From Spirochaetales bacterium (lineage in GTDB: Bacteria > Spirochaetota > Spirochaetia > SPDA01): a stretch of 8,076 nt of DNA. How positions within the stretch are numbered: position 1 is the stretch's first letter; each line of letters starts with the position of its first letter. Position numbers and translations under genes: made by a program. The notes under the pieces are model-generated. The model saw nothing but the letters and a program-made list of their open reading frames with translations. It was not told the origin of the DNA and searched no databases. The stretch covers positions 1 to 8,076 of the forward strand of contig SPDA01000069.1 in the NCBI GenBank assembly GCA_004525155.1, in the 5' to 3' direction. Below are positions 5,065 through 8,076 of the stretch, one piece after another.

Positions 5065-7185
5065 ATGTCCAGCAATTTATATATAAACGCCACGGAGGCC
5101 AGGAGCGGAAAATCCGCCATTTGCCTCGGCGTCATGGAAATGCTTCAGAGAAAGATAGACAGGGTCGGATTTTTCCGCCCCATAATAAACGCCACGTCAA
5201 CCCCGGAGGAGTATGATTCGGACATAAACCTGATGACCACCTACTTTAAACTGGAAAGACCGTACGAGGAAATGTTCGGCTATACGGCGGATGAAGCGGG
5301 TACTCTCATCACCCTGGGCAGGCGGGAGGAGCTCATCGAGGGCATCATCAGTAAATATGACCGTCTTACAAAATATTACGAATTTATTCTCTGCGAAGGC
5401 ACCGATTTCGCGAGTTCCACCGCCGCCTTCGAGTACGATATAAACGGGGAAGTGGCAAAGAACCTGGGCGCGCCGGTGCTGCTGGTGGCAAATGCCTACC
5501 GGAAGACCGTTGAGGATACCATCCGGTCCATCGAGATAGCTCTCGATTCTCTGGACGAAAAAGGCTGTTATACCCTTGCGACCGTCATAAACCGGCCTAA
5601 CACGGAAGATCGCGACAACCTTGTCCGTCTGCTGAAGGACCGTGTGTCGGGCACGGATCAGCTTGTATACGCGATCCCGGATGAAGAGTTCCTGGGAAAG
5701 CCGACAGTCGGAGAAATTGCGAAGGAACTAGGTGCGGAAGTCCTGTACGGGGCGGACAAGCTGAACCGGCACGTATACAATTTTACCATTGCCGCGATGC
5801 AGCTGCGGAATTTTCTCGAGAGAATCGAATACCGGTCCCTGATAATTACACCCGGGGACAGGTCCGATGTTCTTGTAGCCTGCCTGGCGAGCGCCCTTTC
5901 CCCCCACGGGGCGGATTCAATTGCCGGTATCCTTCTATCCGGCGGAATAAAGCCTGATCCGGCTATTGCAAATCTTATAAACGATTTTCCGCGGATTGTA
6001 CCTATTCTAAGTGTCAGGGAGAACACGTTCCCCGCAGCCATGAAGGTAAGCACCTTTCATTCCAAGATTTCGGCGGAAGACAAGCAGAAAATAGCGAAAG
6101 CTCTCGCAATTTTTGAACATAATGTGGATGTGGAAACCCTGAGCAACCGTGTAATCACGAGCCGCGCCATTGCCGTTACACCCAAAATGTTCGAATTCGA
6201 GCTTCTGCAGAAGGCAAAGATTAAAAAACAGCATATCGTGCTTCCCGAAGGCGAGGAAGAGAGAATACTGAAAGCCGCGGAGATCCTGATTCGCAGGGAA
6301 GTGGTAGACGTAACCCTGCTGGGAAATGAGCGTGCCATCCGTGAAAAGATAGCGCTGCTCGGGCTTCAACTGGACAACGCCGCGATTATCGAACCGGAGA
6401 AGTCTCCCCAGTTCGATGATTATGCGCAGACCTTTTACGACCTGCGAAAACACAAGGGGATAACCCGGGACAATGCGAGCGACGTGATGTGCGAAGTAAA
6501 TTTTTACGGATGCATGATGGTGTACAAGGGGGATGCGGACGGCATGGTTTCCGGTTCGATTCACAGTACCGCCGCCACTGTCCGTCCCGCCCTGCAGATA
6601 ATCAAGACCAAGCCGGGATTCTCGATCGTATCCAGCGTTTTTTTCATGTGCCTGGACAAGGTCCTTGTGTACGGAGACTGCGCGGTCAACCCAAACCCCA
6701 ACGCGAAGGAGCTGGCGGAAATCGCGATAAGCAGCGCCCTGACGGCCAAGGAATTCGGAGTCGAACCCATTGTCGCCATGCTTTCCTATTCCAGCGGGGA
6801 ATCCGGTACCGGAGAGGATGTGGACAAGGTCCGGGAAGCCGCGAAAATAGCGAAGGAGATGATTAAAGACTATTATCCGGGACTTCTGCTGGAGGGACCT
6901 ATCCAGTACGACGCGGCCATAGACCCGGATGTCGCGAAGACAAAAATGCCGGACAGCAAGGTAGCGGGCCGTGCCACGGTTTATATTTTTCCCGACCTCA
7001 ATACGGGGAATAATACCTACAAGGCTGTCCAGAGGTCCGCGGGGGTCGTGGCCATCGGTCCCGTGCTGCAGGGCCTCAAGTTCCCGGTAAACGATCTCTC
7101 CAGGGGATGCACGGTTCCGGACATCGTCAATACGGTGGTTATTACCTCGATCCAGGCGCAGCAGGGAAAAGCATCCGCCAAGTGA
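5065..7185 (+). CDS. pta: Phosphate acetyltransferase, long form (EC 2.3.1.8)
   Basis: The enzyme interconverts acetyl-CoA plus phosphate and acetyl phosphate plus CoA in the cytoplasm, the first step of the Pta-AckA route that yields ATP and acetate in fermenting cells. At 706 residues it is the long form found in many bacteria. Residues 1 to about 220 are a BioD-like P-loop domain with a variant nucleotide loop, TEARSGKS (10-17). Residues about 225-335 match the position of the DRTGG domain. Residues about 386-697 are the PTA catalytic domain, with LPEGEEER (393-400), DGMVSGS (492-498), RPALQII (507-513), GDCAVNPNP (537-545), SYSSGESGTG (574-583), EGPIQYDAA (610-618), VAGRATVYIFPDLNTGN (633-649) and PVNDLSRG (674-681). 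All the family blocks are present, so it should be active. It appears to be transcribed alone. ackA does not follow, unlike in many genomes, and a regulator gene converges on it 3 bases past the stop. Confidence 0.97.
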   Translation: MSSNLYINATEARSGKSAICLGVMEMLQRKIDRVGFFRPIINATSTPEEYDSDINLMTTYFKLERPYEEMFGYTADEAGTLITLGRREELIEGIISKYDRLTKYYEFILCEGTDFASSTAAFEYDINGEVAKNLGAPVLLVANAYRKTVEDTIRSIEIALDSLDEKGCYTLATVINRPNTEDRDNLVRLLKDRVSGTDQLVYAIPDEEFLGKPTVGEIAKELGAEVLYGADKLNRHVYNFTIAAMQLRNFLERIEYRSLIITPGDRSDVLVACLASALSPHGADSIAGILLSGGIKPDPAIANLINDFPRIVPILSVRENTFPAAMKVSTFHSKISAEDKQKIAKALAIFEHNVDVETLSNRVITSRAIAVTPKMFEFELLQKAKIKKQHIVLPEGEEERILKAAEILIRREVVDVTLLGNERAIREKIALLGLQLDNAAIIEPEKSPQFDDYAQTFYDLRKHKGITRDNASDVMCEVNFYGCMMVYKGDADGMVSGSIHSTAATVRPALQIIKTKPGFSIVSSVFFMCLDKVLVYGDCAVNPNPNAKELAEIAISSALTAKEFGVEPIVAMLSYSSGESGTGEDVDKVREAAKIAKEMIKDYYPGLLLEGPIQYDAAIDPDVAKTKMPDSKVAGRATVYIFPDLNTGNNTYKAVQRSAGVVAIGPVLQGLKFPVNDLSRGCTVPDIVNTVVITSIQAQQGKASAK

Positions 7186-7188
7186 GCA

Positions 7189-8076
7189 TCAGGATACGTG
7201 CGCGCAGGAACCCCGCTTCACGAGCGTCTGTTTTACTTTAAGCACATGAATTTCTTCCGGCATGGTATGCAGGCGGTTCATCATGAGGTCCCAGGCGGTG
7301 CGCACCATGAGGCTTGTGTTTATGCGCATGGTAGTAATCTGCGGCAGGAAAGGCTGCAGGTAATCGAGCACGTCCCCGGGGGCGATAACTGATACGTCGG
7401 CGGGCACTTTCATCTTTAATTGCGCCAGTACCGCAAGCACGCTGGCGGCATAATAATCATCATGGACGAAGAGCGCGGTAGGCCTGTCGGGCATGGCGAA
7501 AAGACGTTTCAGGGCGGCCGAAAGACCCTCCATATCTGTAAGCTCGAGGGATATCCGGCGGCCATCATCGAAAACCAGGTTATGCCCGTCTATCGCTTTT
7601 TTGAAACCGAAAAACCTGTCCATGATTACGGCGGGCAAATCCGGCCTGTTGTATTCCAGGTAGGCCATGTTGCGGTGCCCCAGCTCTATGAGATGTTCGG
7701 TACCCTCATAAGCACCCTGGAAATCATCGACGAGAACCGAGAAAAATTTCTTCTGAAAATTGCTGTTGTTTATGATGACTATGGGAATGCCCAGGTTTTC
7801 AAGAGATTCGAAGAGCTGGTCGTTTACGTAGTGGACTGCGAAAATCGCGCCCGCGCCGGACAGTTTAATCTCCTGAATTATTTCCTCGGTTGTAAGCTGC
7901 GGAAGCATATGCATGACCAAGGGGTAATAGCCGTTGGCAAGCAGTATCGTTTCCAGCTCGCTGATGAAAGGCCTGCTGAAGTTCCAGAGGTAGGATTGTG
8001 TTTCGTAGTGCAGAATAACCACGTACTTGAAGGATTTTTTTTTGGGCCGGGTCCGTATGGATTTTCGTTTGTAGCC
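7189..8076 (-). CDS. LacI-family transcriptional regulator, N-terminal DNA-binding part cut by the window edge
   Basis: The minus-strand frame runs open from the window edge to TGA at 7191-7189, giving 295 residues. A GTG at 8022 could be taken as a start, but the 18 codons before it remain in frame and read GYKRKSIRTRPKKKSFKY, so the gene continues outside the window. The bulk is a periplasmic-binding-protein-like effector domain of the LacI family: VVILHYETQ (first strand), a conserved AGAIFAVHY segment, GIPIVIINNS, VDDFQGAYEGTEHLIELGHRNMAYL, PTALFVHDDYYAASVL, and the late DVSVIAPGD and LPQITTMRI motifs. The visible GY lies 15 residues before the first strand, just where the LacI helix-turn-helix ends, so about 45-55 residues are missing. 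The ligand is unknown, probably a sugar or other small metabolite. It converges tail-to-tail on pta. A GntR-type DNA-binding domain fused to this sensor is a less likely alternative. Confidence 0.88.
   Translation of the reverse strand, partial: GYKRKSIRTRPKKKSFKYVVILHYETQSYLWNFSRPFISELETILLANGYYPLVMHMLPQLTTEEIIQEIKLSGAGAIFAVHYVNDQLFESLENLGIPIVIINNSNFQKKFFSVLVDDFQGAYEGTEHLIELGHRNMAYLEYNRPDLPAVIMDRFFGFKKAIDGHNLVFDDGRRISLELTDMEGLSAALKRLFAMPDRPTALFVHDDYYAASVLAVLAQLKMKVPADVSVIAPGDVLDYLQPFLPQITTMRINTSLMVRTAWDLMMNRLHTMPEEIHVLKVKQTLVKRGSCAHVS
8035..8043 (-). repeat. Nine-base homopolymer inside the regulator's linker
   Basis: Nine consecutive T on the + strand read as nine A, coding three lysines in the linker between the DNA-binding and effector domains of the LacI-family gene. 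Runs of this length can slip in replication or transcription and are also a common place for sequencing indels. Confidence 0.6.

Noticed and set aside
1..8076. CRISPR arrays, tRNA or rRNA genes, insertion sequences, integration sites
   Set aside because: No regularly spaced repeats, no cloverleaf-like sequences, no transposase or integrase motifs and no terminal inverted repeats were seen on either strand.

Overview
The window (8,076 bases, moderately GC-rich by eye, with AT-rich gaps between transcription units) is an ordinary-looking bacterial chromosome segment. No rRNA, tRNA, CRISPR array, insertion sequence or phage gene was seen. Coding density is high. The long two-module phosphate acetyltransferase and the LacI-family regulator suit an anaerobic or fermentative bacterium. 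A spirochaete (Treponema/Spirochaeta-like) is my best guess from the style of these proteins, but it is a weak inference without a database search.

Layout. Bases 1-183 hold the last 60 codons of an unrecognised membrane protein. After a 95-base AT-rich gap with a plausible promoter and a small inverted repeat comes a tight three-gene block on the + strand. Its first gene encodes a 641-residue membrane protein (279-2204) that joins an N-terminal heavy-metal-associated (HMA) domain, a TauE/SafE-type membrane core, a cupredoxin-like domain with Cys/Met ligands and a second cupredoxin-like domain that has lost them. Nine bases later follows an OmpR-family response regulator (2214-2903), which overlaps a membrane sensor histidine kinase (2896-4293) by 8 bases. 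I read this as a metal-handling operon, most likely copper or silver, that carries its own two-component system.

A 130-base gap with a nested inverted repeat leads to a small exported protein of unknown function (4424-4954, TTG start). An AT-rich stretch with a promoter-like sequence and a 10-base palindrome then precedes pta (5065-7185), a complete long-form phosphate acetyltransferase with a BioD-like P-loop domain, a DRTGG-like middle and a PTA catalytic domain. No ackA follows. Instead a LacI-family regulator, truncated by the window edge, converges on pta with only 3 bases between the stop codons.

How they may work together. The HMA domain would pick up metal in the cytoplasm, the membrane core would pass it outward, and the cupredoxin domains would receive it outside. 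The predicted seven membrane spans put the two ends of the protein on opposite sides of the membrane, as this requires. The kinase and regulator probably sense the metal or the envelope damage it causes. The pta/LacI end appears to be an unrelated central-metabolism locus. The best candidate for something little described is the four-part metal protein, above all its paired active and apparently inactive cupredoxin domains.
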